From the NCBI GenBank assembly GCA_031264015.1, contig JAISET010000125.1, positions 1 through 35,696 on the forward strand: DNA of 35,696 bases, read 5' to 3'. Each line of letters opens with the position of its first letter. The first letter of the stretch is position 1. The stretch comes from Deltaproteobacteria bacterium (lineage in GTDB: Bacteria > Desulfobacterota > Desulfarculia > Adiutricales > Adiutricaceae). The notes beneath the pieces are model-generated. The model was given only the letters and a program-made list of their open reading frames with translations. It did no database searches and was not told the DNA's origin. The position numbers were made by a program, and so were the translations under genes. Shown here in pieces: positions 9,921 to 17,715 of the stretch.

Positions 9921-11756
9921 ATGTGCGGCATTATAGGCATTTTATCGCAAAATGACAACGTCGTTCCCCACATAATGGACGGCTTGAAACTCCTGGAGTA
10001 TCGGGGCTACGACTCCGCGGGCCTGGCCGTCCTGGACGAGCGGGGCATGCTGGACAGGCGCCGGGCCTCGGGCAAGATCACCGTCCTGGCCGAGAAGCTG
10101 GCGGCCTCCCCCATCTCCGGGAAAGTGGGCATCGGGCACACCCGCTGGGCCACCCACGGGCCCGCCACCGAGGCCAACGCCCACCCGCTGGCCACCCCGA
10201 AAGTGGCGGTTGTCCACAACGGGATCATCGAGAACTACCTGGACCTGAAAAACGAGCTGACCCGCCAGGGCCACGTCTTCGAGAGCCAGACCGACAGCGA
10301 GGTGGCGGCCAGGCTGATGCACAGGCACCTCGAGGAGGGCCTGAGCCCGGAGGAGGCCACCGTGGAGGTGCTGGGCAGGCTCGAGGGGGCTTTCAGCCTG
10401 GTCTTTCTCTTCGCGGGCCGCGACGACCTTCTGATCGGGGCCAGACGGGGCTCGCCCCTGGCCGTGGGCTACGGGGAGGGGCTTTTGTGCCTGGGCTCCG
10501 ACGCCCTGGCCGTGGGGCCCTACGCCCAGAAGATCACCTACCTCGAGGACGACGACTGGGTCGTCCTCTCGGGTGGCGGGGCCTCAATCAGGGACGGCCT
10601 CGGCCGCCAAGTCGAGAGGGCCTCGGCCCCGGTGGACCCCAACTTCCAGATGAACCTGGGCAAGAGCGGCTACCGCCATTTCATGCTCAAGGAGATGTGC
10701 GAGCAGCCCCAGGTGGTGGGGGACACCTTGTCCGCCCTTTTGGACGGCCCCGCCGGCAGGCTGGCGCTCCCGGAGCTGCCCATGCCCCTGGCCTCGGCCA
10801 GCCGCCTCAACATCGTCGCCTGCGGGACCTCCTACTACGCCGCCATGGTCGGCAAATATTGGATAGAGGGCCTGGCCAAGATGCCGGTGGACGTGGACCT
10901 GGCCTCGGAGTTCAGGTACCGGGGGCCCGTCCTGGACCCCGCCGGCGTCTCGGTCCTCATCTCCCAGTCGGGGGAGACGGCGGACACCCTGGCGGCCCTG
11001 CGGCACTGCCGGGCGGAGGGCCAGAAGATTTTGAGCATCGTCAACGTCAAAGACAGCTCGCTCTCCCGGGAGGCCGACGGCCGGCTGCTGACCATGGCCG
11101 GCCCCGAGTTCGGGGTGGCCTCCACCAAAGCCTTCACGGCCCAGCTGACCATCCTGGCCGCCCTGGCCATCAACCTGGGCTCGCAGAGGGGGCTTTTGGG
11201 CGAGGCCGAGCAGCAGCGGCTGGTCAGGCTTCTTCTGGAGACGCCCGCCCACATGGCGGAGGTGCTGGCCAAGGCCCGGGCGATCGAGCTTCTCGCCAAG
11301 AACATCATCGCCCCGTCCCGGGACGTCCTCTATCTCGGCCGCGGCCCCACCTACCCCCTGGCCCTGGAGGGGGCGCTGAAACTCAAGGAGCTTTCCTACA
11401 TCCACGCCGAGGGCTACGCCGCGGGCGAGATCAAGCACGGCCCCATCGCCCTGGTGGACGAGAGCGTCCCCGTGGTGGTCATCGCCCCCACCGACCCGCT
11501 GTTTCCCAAAATCATGTCCAACCTGGAGGTGGTCAGGGCCAGGGGCGGCCAGGTGGTCTTCATGGGCGACCAGAGGGGCCGCGACCGCCTCAACTCCGAT
11601 CCCGCCGGGGCCGTGGTCCTCTCCCAGGTGGACCCCTTCGTGGCCCCCATCGTCTACGCCCTGCCCGTCCAGCTGCTGGCCTACCACGCCGCCGTCTTCA
11701 AAGGCACCGACGTCGACCAGCCCCGCAACCTGGCCAAGAGCGTGACGGTGGAGTGA
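9921..11756 (+). CDS. glmS: Glutamine--fructose-6-phosphate aminotransferase (isomerizing)
   Basis: GlmS makes glucosamine-6-phosphate from fructose-6-phosphate and glutamine, the first step toward UDP-GlcNAc for peptidoglycan and lipopolysaccharide. At 611 residues it is the usual length. It begins MCGIIGI, with the class II glutaminase nucleophile Cys2 exposed after Met removal, and HTRWATHG follows. Two SIS sugar-isomerase domains occupy the rest, including SCGTSYYA-like and SQSGETADT motifs. HAEGYAAGEIKHGP carries the catalytic Glu/His region, and the C-terminus NLAKSVTVE holds the conserved Lys. An AGGAAAGG site lies at 9906-9912. Transcribed divergently from cobO and probably monocistronic. 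No break or oddity. Confidence 0.97.
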   Translation: MCGIIGILSQNDNVVPHIMDGLKLLEYRGYDSAGLAVLDERGMLDRRRASGKITVLAEKLAASPISGKVGIGHTRWATHGPATEANAHPLATPKVAVVHNGIIENYLDLKNELTRQGHVFESQTDSEVAARLMHRHLEEGLSPEEATVEVLGRLEGAFSLVFLFAGRDDLLIGARRGSPLAVGYGEGLLCLGSDALAVGPYAQKITYLEDDDWVVLSGGGASIRDGLGRQVERASAPVDPNFQMNLGKSGYRHFMLKEMCEQPQVVGDTLSALLDGPAGRLALPELPMPLASASRLNIVACGTSYYAAMVGKYWIEGLAKMPVDVDLASEFRYRGPVLDPAGVSVLISQSGETADTLAALRHCRAEGQKILSIVNVKDSSLSREADGRLLTMAGPEFGVASTKAFTAQLTILAALAINLGSQRGLLGEAEQQRLVRLLLETPAHMAEVLAKARAIELLAKNIIAPSRDVLYLGRGPTYPLALEGALKLKELSYIHAEGYAAGEIKHGPIALVDESVPVVVIAPTDPLFPKIMSNLEVVRARGGQVVFMGDQRGRDRLNSDPAGAVVLSQVDPFVAPIVYALPVQLLAYHAAVFKGTDVDQPRNLAKSVTVE

Positions 11757-12031
11757 GCCGGGGCGGATGATAATTATGACCGCGACCGACGGATGCTGAC
11801 GGCGGACGGATAAGAACGGCGGGCGGATAATGACGGCGGACGAAGAAACGGCTGAAAAAGCGGACGGTGAAAACGGAGACGGCGGGATGACGACAATATG
11901 GGACGAGGAAAAGACAGGGACAAGCCGGCCAAAAGACGGTCTGAAGATTTAAAGAAATAAAGCGGCGGCGGGCGGCAAGAAATAAAAGAAGGCCCGCCGG
12001 CGCGCGTCACGACCCGACGCCGCTCCGGGAC
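11757..12031. repeat. Intergenic degenerate GACGGCGGACG-type repeats
   Basis: The gap between convergent glmS and abiEii contains many imperfect copies of GACGGCGGACGG/ATAATGACGG motifs at 11780-11900, then an A/G-rich stretch. No gene with a plausible start and composition is seen, and I found no convincing terminator. Confidence 0.5.
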
Positions 12032-12967
12032 TCACCCCCAGTCCGCCGGACGGCGCCGGACGCGCTCGAGCTGCTCTCCGGAAAAAAGAAGCTCGGGGCG
12101 GTAGACGCCGTTTTGGTAGTCGTCGAAAAATTGAGCCTCGTCCTCCGTCCAGGCGAGAAGGCCGGCCAGATATTCTTTCGCCTGCGTCTTGGCCGCCCCC
12201 AGGTCAAAATTTTCCTTTTTGCGCAGCATGCGGCTCAGATTAAAAGAGACGTCCCGGCGGCCGATCTTGTCCGCGCGCCGGAAGTCGGCCGCGGCCGCGT
12301 TTTTGACCCCGGCCCGGGCCAGATGAAAGGCGACGCACCGGCGCAGGCCGTCGCCCCCGGCCCGACCGAAACGGCCCGAGCGGATCAGGCCGACGACGTC
12401 GTAAAGGTCCCCCGGCGCCGCGCGAACCAAGAGGGAGACTATCCTCGAGGCGAAGATCTCGAGGGGGGCCGCGCTCAGAAACTCGGCCTCCGGAAAAAGA
12501 CCCGCGGTCCTCAGGGGAATGGTCTCCATGGGGAGGACGCGCCGGCGGTTCGAGTAGTCGACGTCGATTTTCAGGGAGTCGCGCAGCCCCCCGGAGCTTA
12601 TGTACAAAAACACCAGGGAGTCGACGAGGCGGCCGCTCCTCGACCTGACCGAGGGGGCGTAGCCGTCCGGCTCCATGAGCAGGCAGAGCTCGGCCGAGAT
12701 CCTTTTGCGGTCGGCGGAGGGGTCGAGCGGGCCGTCGTCGACGGCGTAGTCGAAGTCGAGGGCCCCGCAGAGACGGGGCAGGTCCAGGAGCGCGAGGTTG
12801 ACGGCCGCGCCGCCGTTTAAGGCCAGCGCTTTGGACAAAAGCCGGTGGCCGCTGACGCGCCCCAGGACCGCGGCCAGCCGCATGGTCTTTTCCAGCGCGT
12901 CCCTTTGGAACCCCGTCTCCCCCGCCAGGTCGTCCAGGCGTTTTTTGTCGCATGTCGGCGGGCTCAC
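12032..12967 (-). CDS. abiEii: AbiEii-type nucleotidyltransferase toxin
   Basis: This looks like the toxin of a type IV-style AbiE toxin/antitoxin pair, a family of nucleotidyltransferase-fold proteins that block growth and can abort phage infection. Read from the GTG at 12967 (311 residues), it has the LNGGAAVNL motif, then LDFDY supplying the metal-binding acidic pair, IDVDYSNR as the next acidic strand, and EIFASRIVSLLVRAAPGDLYD, which matches the conserved AbiEii helix with its R-x-x-x-D-L-Y-D end. A CAGGAG site lies 11 bases before the GTG. The frame is open far upstream through the antitoxin gene, but that is an out-of-frame shadow. The gene follows abiEi by 62 bases in the same direction. 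Intact; the target (tRNA in studied relatives) is not deducible here. Confidence 0.82.
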   Translation of the reverse strand: MSPPTCDKKRLDDLAGETGFQRDALEKTMRLAAVLGRVSGHRLLSKALALNGGAAVNLALLDLPRLCGALDFDYAVDDGPLDPSADRKRISAELCLLMEPDGYAPSVRSRSGRLVDSLVFLYISSGGLRDSLKIDVDYSNRRRVLPMETIPLRTAGLFPEAEFLSAAPLEIFASRIVSLLVRAAPGDLYDVVGLIRSGRFGRAGGDGLRRCVAFHLARAGVKNAAAADFRRADKIGRRDVSFNLSRMLRKKENFDLGAAKTQAKEYLAGLLAWTEDEAQFFDDYQNGVYRPELLFSGEQLERVRRRPADWG

Positions 12968-13029
12968 TTTTTCTCTGACTCCTGTTTGACGGCTTCTCTT
13001 CGCGGACCGCGGCCGGCAGGCTTCCGTCC

Positions 13030-13776
13030 CTAGGCTCCCGCCGCCGCGAGCCCGGCCAGGTCCCTCGGCGCGACCAGCCGCCAGCGCCGGTCGAAGCGGT
13101 CGTCCCGGCCCGGCCCCCCGGCGCGAAAATAGCGGACGCTCGCGCCCACGTTTTTCTCGCACTCCCGGAAGAACCTCTCCGAAAGCCCCATGCTTTTTTG
13201 AAAATGGCTCAGGACGTAGCCGGCCTTCTGATAGAGGACCTGCCTGCCGATATTTTCCAGGACCTCGAGCAGCGCGCCCTCGTCCGGGGAGCGCACGAGC
13301 TCCAGGCAGCGCAGCACCTCCTCGAGGCCGGCGATCTTGTCGAAGTCGCCGATGCTCTCGACGATCGTCCTCTCCAGGCCGGTCGCCCGCGCGCCGTCTT
13401 TCTCCACCACCCAGCCCGACGCCCGCGGGGCCACATAACGGTAGCGGACGTCGTCGTACTCGAACCTGTTGAAGCGTCCCGGCCCGGAGACGCAGACCTC
13501 GGGGCCCAGCTCGTTGTAAAAGCCGTGGACCTCCAGGGCCGAGTGGTGCGACAAATAGGCGTCCGGCGCCACCCTGGACCCGATGAGATACCTGTCGGCC
13601 GCGTCCAGGCCGGTCGCCAGGTCCACGGCCACGTAGAGGTCGCGCTTGACCCTGTTCAGAAGCCCGCGCTTCAAATAGGCGTCGAGCGTCGAGTTGGCCT
13701 TCCCCGCGCCCAGGACGCGCCCGACGTCGCCCCGGGAAAAGCACCTCATTTTTAACAGCCTGGCGTAATGCCTCAT
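13030..13776 (-). CDS. abiEi: AbiEi-type antitoxin / transcriptional regulator
   Basis: 248 residues. The N-terminal 50 residues form a winged-helix-like segment (FSRGDVGRVLG, then LKRGLLNRVKRDLYVAVD), the arrangement seen at the start of AbiEi antitoxins. The body includes YLSHHSALEVHGF and the GLERTIVESI segment common in this family. AbiEi proteins bind inverted repeats in their own promoter and counter AbiEii. The gene lies immediately upstream of abiEii in one operon, and its upstream DNA (13777-14378) is AT-rich and contains palindromes that could be its operators. The ATG at 13776 is the only sensible start in this frame; the ribosome site is weak. Family call is good; regulation is inferred from known relatives. 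Confidence 0.82.
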   Translation of the reverse strand: MRHYARLLKMRCFSRGDVGRVLGAGKANSTLDAYLKRGLLNRVKRDLYVAVDLATGLDAADRYLIGSRVAPDAYLSHHSALEVHGFYNELGPEVCVSGPGRFNRFEYDDVRYRYVAPRASGWVVEKDGARATGLERTIVESIGDFDKIAGLEEVLRCLELVRSPDEGALLEVLENIGRQVLYQKAGYVLSHFQKSMGLSERFFRECEKNVGASVRYFRAGGPGRDDRFDRRWRLVAPRDLAGLAAAGA

Positions 13777-14012
13777 GTCGGCCCGCTTTTTTCATTTAAA
13801 ATTGGACGCGGGGGGGATTTTTAATTTTAACCGCCCCCCGACAAAACCGCCGGATTTTGTCCCCGCCCCGACCCCGCCCCGACCCCCGCCCAAACAACCG
13901 CCCCGCCCAAACCCCGTCCGAGCTATTTTTTTAGTGTCGGAAGCCCGCCGGGTCGCCCGGACTGCCGGGCAAAAGCCGTCTTTAATCAGGCTCGAGGGAA
14001 AAATTAAAATCT

Positions 14013-14216
14013 CTTTAATTTTGACACAAAATAATCTTCATTTTCAAGATTAAAAAACCGATTTAAAATTAATTTTAAATTTAATTCACAATCTCGTAAA
14101 AATCATAGTCGGACTTAAAAAAAATAAAGCGGGCGAAGTCTGTGTCGCTAACTTTAATTATTACACAAAATATAATTTATTCTCGATTTTCGGAGTTGAA
14201 AATAAAATTAATTTTA
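14013..14216. promoter_or_regulatory. AT-rich palindromic region upstream of abiEi
   Basis: Two diverged blocks start with CTTTAATT...ACACAAAATA at 14013-14033 and 14152-14172 (19 of 21 bases identical). Each is followed by an AAAATTAATTTT palindrome, at 14065-14076 (extended to a perfect 20-bp palindrome, 14061-14080) and 14204-14215. The surrounding gap (13777-14378) starts with GC-rich, Pro-codon-like sequence and holds no gene I can support. A direct-repeat pair with palindromes fits an autoregulatory operator for the toxin/antitoxin operon, but it lies 240 bases or more from abiEi, so this is inference. Confidence 0.4.
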
Positions 14217-14378
14217 ATTATACCTTGTTGTCTTGAAAATATTCAATTCAACCAGCCAAATTTTAAAATTTTGCGCGCCCCGGCGGACACCCGGGCGCGG
14301 GCGGAAAAAAAGCGCCGGATGCCCTGGGGCAGCCGACGCTTATCAGTCCGGTAAAAAATTTAAAACCGGGACGGGAAA

Positions 14379-15311
14379 CTACTCGGCCAGCTTTCCTAAA
14401 AAGTCCGCGGAGGGGGCGAAAAACAGGGTCCCGGTCTTGGCCGTGGAAAAGTCCAGCAGCCGGTCGGTGTTGCCGACGGGGTCGCCGACGAACATGTTCT
14501 CCAGCATCTTCCGGGTGGTGGAGAACTTGCCGGCGTAGCCCAGAAAATAAGTCCCGAACTCGCCTTTGGAGGCGTTGGCGAAGGCGATGTTGGCCCTGAC
14601 GATTTTGAGCTCCTCGCCGCCCGGGCCCTTGACGTTGGTGACGGCGTTGTGGGCGTTTTTGGGCTTGGCCTCGTCGTCGAGCTCCAGGTCGTTGAACTTG
14701 CGCCTGCCTATGGCCTTCTCCTGCTCCTCCACCGGCAGGTCGTCCCAGCCCTTGAGGTCGTGGAGGTACTTTTGAATGAAGACATAGCTGCCGCCGTCTA
14801 TCGGCGAGCCCGGGGCGCCGATCGAGGCGAACTCCAGCCTCCCGTCCCCGGCGGGGTTCTCCGTCCCGTCGACGAAGCCGATGATGGCCCGGCTGTCGAA
14901 ATACTTGAAGCCGTGGGTCTCGTCGACGGGCTCGGCGACGCCGTCGAGAATCCTGCCGACGATGCCGGCCAGCTCCTGGCAGACGTCCATCCTCTCGGAC
15001 CTGATGTGGAAGAACAAATCGCCCGGGGTGGAGGGGGCCAGGTGCCTCTCCCCCCGGATGGGCTCGAAGACACGGAGCTCCTCCGGCGTCGGCTGGGCGG
15101 GAAAGAGCCTGGGCCAGGCCCCGGCCCCGAAGGCCATGACCGCCCCCGTCCCGGAGTCCCCGAAGCGGTTGAGCTCGCTTCGGACCAGGGCGTCCAGTTT
15201 TCCGCAGAGCTCCAGGACGGCGGGCCTGGCCTTGTCCGCGTCCGGGAGCCCGTAGACCATGATGACGGCGTTCCGGCCGGGGCCGGCGGCGAAGTCTTGT
15301 ATTCCGCTCAT
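14379..15311 (-). CDS. DyP-type haem peroxidase
   Basis: A dye-decolourising-type peroxidase that uses haem and hydrogen peroxide to oxidise organic substrates. In the 310-residue protein, GFVDGTENP (145-153) carries the catalytic D148, H221 in AHN is the likely proximal haem ligand, and R239 in IVRANIAF matches the distal Arg. The start at 15311 is supported by GGAGGG five bases upstream; an open frame continues to 15473 but lacks coding character. No signal peptide is present, so it is probably cytoplasmic or carried by an encapsulin. No encapsulin gene is in this window, and the C-terminus (FLGKLAE) is not an obvious cargo peptide. Transcribed alone; its physiological substrate is unknown. 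Confidence 0.92.
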   Translation of the reverse strand: MSGIQDFAAGPGRNAVIMVYGLPDADKARPAVLELCGKLDALVRSELNRFGDSGTGAVMAFGAGAWPRLFPAQPTPEELRVFEPIRGERHLAPSTPGDLFFHIRSERMDVCQELAGIVGRILDGVAEPVDETHGFKYFDSRAIIGFVDGTENPAGDGRLEFASIGAPGSPIDGGSYVFIQKYLHDLKGWDDLPVEEQEKAIGRRKFNDLELDDEAKPKNAHNAVTNVKGPGGEELKIVRANIAFANASKGEFGTYFLGYAGKFSTTRKMLENMFVGDPVGNTDRLLDFSTAKTGTLFFAPSADFLGKLAE

Positions 15312-15994
15312 AAAAACCCTCCGCGTGGGCCGACAGACTGCCGGCGCGGTGTCGGTCGGAGAAATGTCGGCAGGGGGCGTCCGGCCAGAAACCGGCCCCT
15401 TTTTGCCGCGACAAAAACAAGTCGCCGGGCGGACTTGACGAATTTCATAACGGTTCCCGGACCCCGGGGGCAAAGGCGGCCCGCCGGGCGGCGGACGGCT
15501 CCCGACCAGGCCGCTCCCGACGGGGCCCGTTCAAAGCATACCGAGTCTGATTATAGACAGTTAATGGGAAAAAACAAGCCGCGGCGCCCCCGCCCGCCCG
15601 CCGAAATCCCTCGCCAGTCCCGGCGGGGCTCCCGGACGCCCTCCGGGGGAGGCCGGAAAAACTTTCCCCGGCTTTTCCGGGCCCCCGGGTCGGCTAGTGA
15701 CTTTTGACGGGTTTTTTGTTATAAATGTTTGCGCCTTTTCCCGCGGCCCGCCAGGAAAAAAGCCCTCCGGCCGGGCCTCCCGCCCCCGGCTCCCCCGGCT
15801 CCCCCGGCGGCCGGCGACGGCTGGTCGACGACGGCGGGCGGAAGGCGCGCCAGCCGGGCGGGCGGAAGGGTCCGGAAGGGACGTGACAACCATATCTTGT
15901 CTTTGTCGGGACAGACGTAAAAATATCTAGTGACAGGAGGAGAGTTTTTTGCTACTATGACCACTGAAAACGCCTCCTCCGGCCGAAGTAAAAA

Positions 15995-16071
15995 TATAGG
16001 TCAATTTGATTTTTTATTTGATTTTTTCTATGCTAGACCTATAAAATATAATTTTTTTTCCCTTATCCACA
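15995..16071 (+). promoter_or_regulatory. Promoter, operator-like inverted repeat and DnaA box before the GrpE-like gene
   Basis: The 15312-16094 gap has no gene; its first 580 bases are GC-rich and its last 190 AT-rich. TATAGGTC (15995-16002) and GACCTATA (16036-16043) form a perfect inverted repeat. Its right arm overlaps a -10-like TATAAA (16040-16045), which pairs with TTGATT (16018-16023) at 16-base spacing. A second TATAAT is at 16047-16052. A consensus DnaA box TTATCCACA sits at 16063-16071, 24 bases before the start codon. GTAAAAATAT also occurs twice (15917 and 15988). No CIRCE-type heat-shock element is visible. Confidence 0.5.
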
Positions 16072-16094
16072 TTTAAGCGTCGAAAATAGCCAAA

Positions 16095-17048
16095 ATGTCA
16101 CTTTTTAATAAACTATCGAGCCTCTTCAAAGCGCCCCAGGACAAGAAATCGGACCAGGAAAACTCCCTGGCCCTGGGCGGGACGGAAAACGACCAGGACC
16201 CCGGGCTCGCGCTTCCCGGCAGCCCCCGGGAGCCCCTGGCCGCGCCCGACAGGCTGCTGGCCGACCTCTCCAACCGGGTGGCCGAGATCCTGGAGGCCTG
16301 CCAGTCCATCGGGAAGCACAACGAGGCCTACGGGGCCGCCCTGGTCGGCCAGTCCAGGAAGGACCGCCAGACCAGGGCCGCCATCGACCTGATCTGCGAG
16401 AACCAGAACAAGATACTGAGCTATTTCCAGCAGGACCTGAGCGAGGACGCCGCCCAGGGCGCCGTCATGGACTTCGGCGAGAGCTTCCTGCTGTTCGTCA
16501 ACGAGTTTGCCGACCCCCACCAGGTCAAGATCCTCATGAACAAGTTCGGCGCCATGCTGGCCCATTTCGACCTGTCGTCCACCGCCTCCCCCGGCGACGC
16601 CTTCGACCCGGCCCTGCACCAGGCTGTCCACACCGAGAGCAACGACTATTTCCCCGACAACTCCGTGGTCGAGGTGGTCAAGCCGGGCTTCGCCTCCAGC
16701 ATAGGCGTCCTGCGCTTCGCCACCGTGGTCGTCAACAGGCACATTGCCGCCCCGCCCGAGTTCCCCAAGGCCGGCCGCGCCAACATCTTCCCCGGCCTGG
16801 ACAAGGAGTTCCCCCCGCGCGCCGCGGCCGGCAAGCACGTCGGCGAGCCCGCCCCGGCGGCCGACTCCGGCGCCTCCGGGGTCTTTTTCTTCGACGGCCA
16901 CGGCGACAAGCAGCCGGCCCGCGACGAGGACGGCGGCGAGGCCCCGGGCGGCGACCCGGCCCGTGACGACGGGACCGGCGGCGGGGGGGCGGACCTCGAG
17001 GAAAACGACGGCCCCGAGGACGCCGGGCGCGACGAGAACAAGGATTAG
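16095..17048 (+). CDS. GrpE-like nucleotide exchange factor, divergent
   Basis: 317 residues. A helical middle part (about 50-165) is followed by a segment that follows the GrpE beta-domain pattern: FDPALHQAVHTE from residue 170, then NSVVEVVKPGF and GVLRFATVVVNR. In GrpE the matching elements contact the Hsp70 ATPase domain and drive ADP release. Unlike ordinary GrpE (about 190-210 residues) it carries an N-terminal leader and a long acidic, Gly/Asp/Glu-rich tail (about 235-317). A J-like protein follows after 79 bases and an Hsp70 after that, which supports the assignment. No clear ribosome site precedes the ATG; a promoter-like region and a DnaA box are just upstream. The GrpE relationship is by pattern, so confidence is moderate. 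Confidence 0.72.
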   Translation: MSLFNKLSSLFKAPQDKKSDQENSLALGGTENDQDPGLALPGSPREPLAAPDRLLADLSNRVAEILEACQSIGKHNEAYGAALVGQSRKDRQTRAAIDLICENQNKILSYFQQDLSEDAAQGAVMDFGESFLLFVNEFADPHQVKILMNKFGAMLAHFDLSSTASPGDAFDPALHQAVHTESNDYFPDNSVVEVVKPGFASSIGVLRFATVVVNRHIAAPPEFPKAGRANIFPGLDKEFPPRAAAGKHVGEPAPAADSGASGVFFFDGHGDKQPARDEDGGEAPGGDPARDDGTGGGGADLEENDGPEDAGRDENKD

Positions 17049-17127
17049 GAGAGAACAAAGGATTAAGGCCCGAGACAGGCCGCGGCGCTCGCTCCGGGGC
17101 CGGGGCGACGGCGGAACGGAGGAACTG

Positions 17128-17541
17128 ATGGACTTTGAAACTGCGTTCAGCACCCTGAGGGTCGACTCCGACGCCTCCCTGGAGGAGATCCGGGAGGCCT
17201 ACGTCAAGCTTGTCCGGCGCTATCCCCCGGAGCAGTTTCCCGAGAAGTTCCTCCTCGTCAAGCTCGCCTACGAGAAGCTCACCCTGCACGACGACCTGCT
17301 GGAGGACATGTACCAGGCCGCCCTGCAGAACTCCACCCCCAGGAAGTTCCTGGCCTACTTTTTCAGCCCCTACGTCAGGCAGCCCGACGCCCTGGAGGAC
17401 CTCTCCTCCCTGCGGGCAAGCGTCCGCCCCGTCCCCAGCGACCCGAGGGAGCTGTTCGCCAGCCTGGCCTCGGGACTCTGCGAGAACGGGAAGCCCGCCC
17501 AGCTCAGGGCCCCCGCCACCCCGAAGTTCAAAAAGCCGTAG
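17128..17541 (+). CDS. J-domain-like protein lacking the HPD motif
   Basis: 137 residues. Residues 1-60 follow the J-domain layout: a first helix ending near LRVDSDAS, then EEIREAYVKLVRRY, a loop, and a third helix FLLVKLAYEKL. The loop that should read HPD reads PPE (RRYPPEQ). HPD is the element by which J proteins stimulate Hsp70 ATPase, so this protein should not work in the canonical way unless its partner has co-adapted. The rest is a helical tail of about 75 residues without a Gly/Phe region or zinc fingers. GGAGG at 17118-17122, five bases before the ATG, fixes the start. It sits between the GrpE-like and Hsp70 genes on the same strand. Confidence 0.75.
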   Translation: MDFETAFSTLRVDSDASLEEIREAYVKLVRRYPPEQFPEKFLLVKLAYEKLTLHDDLLEDMYQAALQNSTPRKFLAYFFSPYVRQPDALEDLSSLRASVRPVPSDPRELFASLASGLCENGKPAQLRAPATPKFKKP

Positions 17542-17715
17542 CGGCGGCCCGGCCTCCCCCGGCCGGACTTGCTTTCAGGAGTGTTTTGAAGACTTTTTTG
17601 GCCGTTCTTTCCGAGCTTTCTTTCCGAGGCTTTTTCCGAGGTTTTATTTTAAATTGTTTTTGAGTTTATTTTCAAGCTTCATTTCCTGCCGACTCCAGCG
17701 GACGGGTGAGAATTT
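17542..17715. repeat. T-rich gap with CTTTCCGAG repeats
   Basis: A short intergenic stretch between the J-like and Hsp70 genes contains three successive copies of a TTTCCGAG(G/C) motif followed by T-rich repeats. A separate promoter for the Hsp70 gene could lie here, but I cannot identify a consensus one. Confidence 0.4.

Noticed and set aside
12032-13795. A single 587-residue fusion of AbiEi region and AbiEii
   Set aside because: The upstream half is an out-of-frame reading of the AbiEi gene. A GTG with a good ribosome site starts AbiEii at 12967.
16063-16071. Chromosomal replication origin
   Set aside because: Only one consensus DnaA box is present, and no dnaA, dnaN or gidA-type neighbours are seen.
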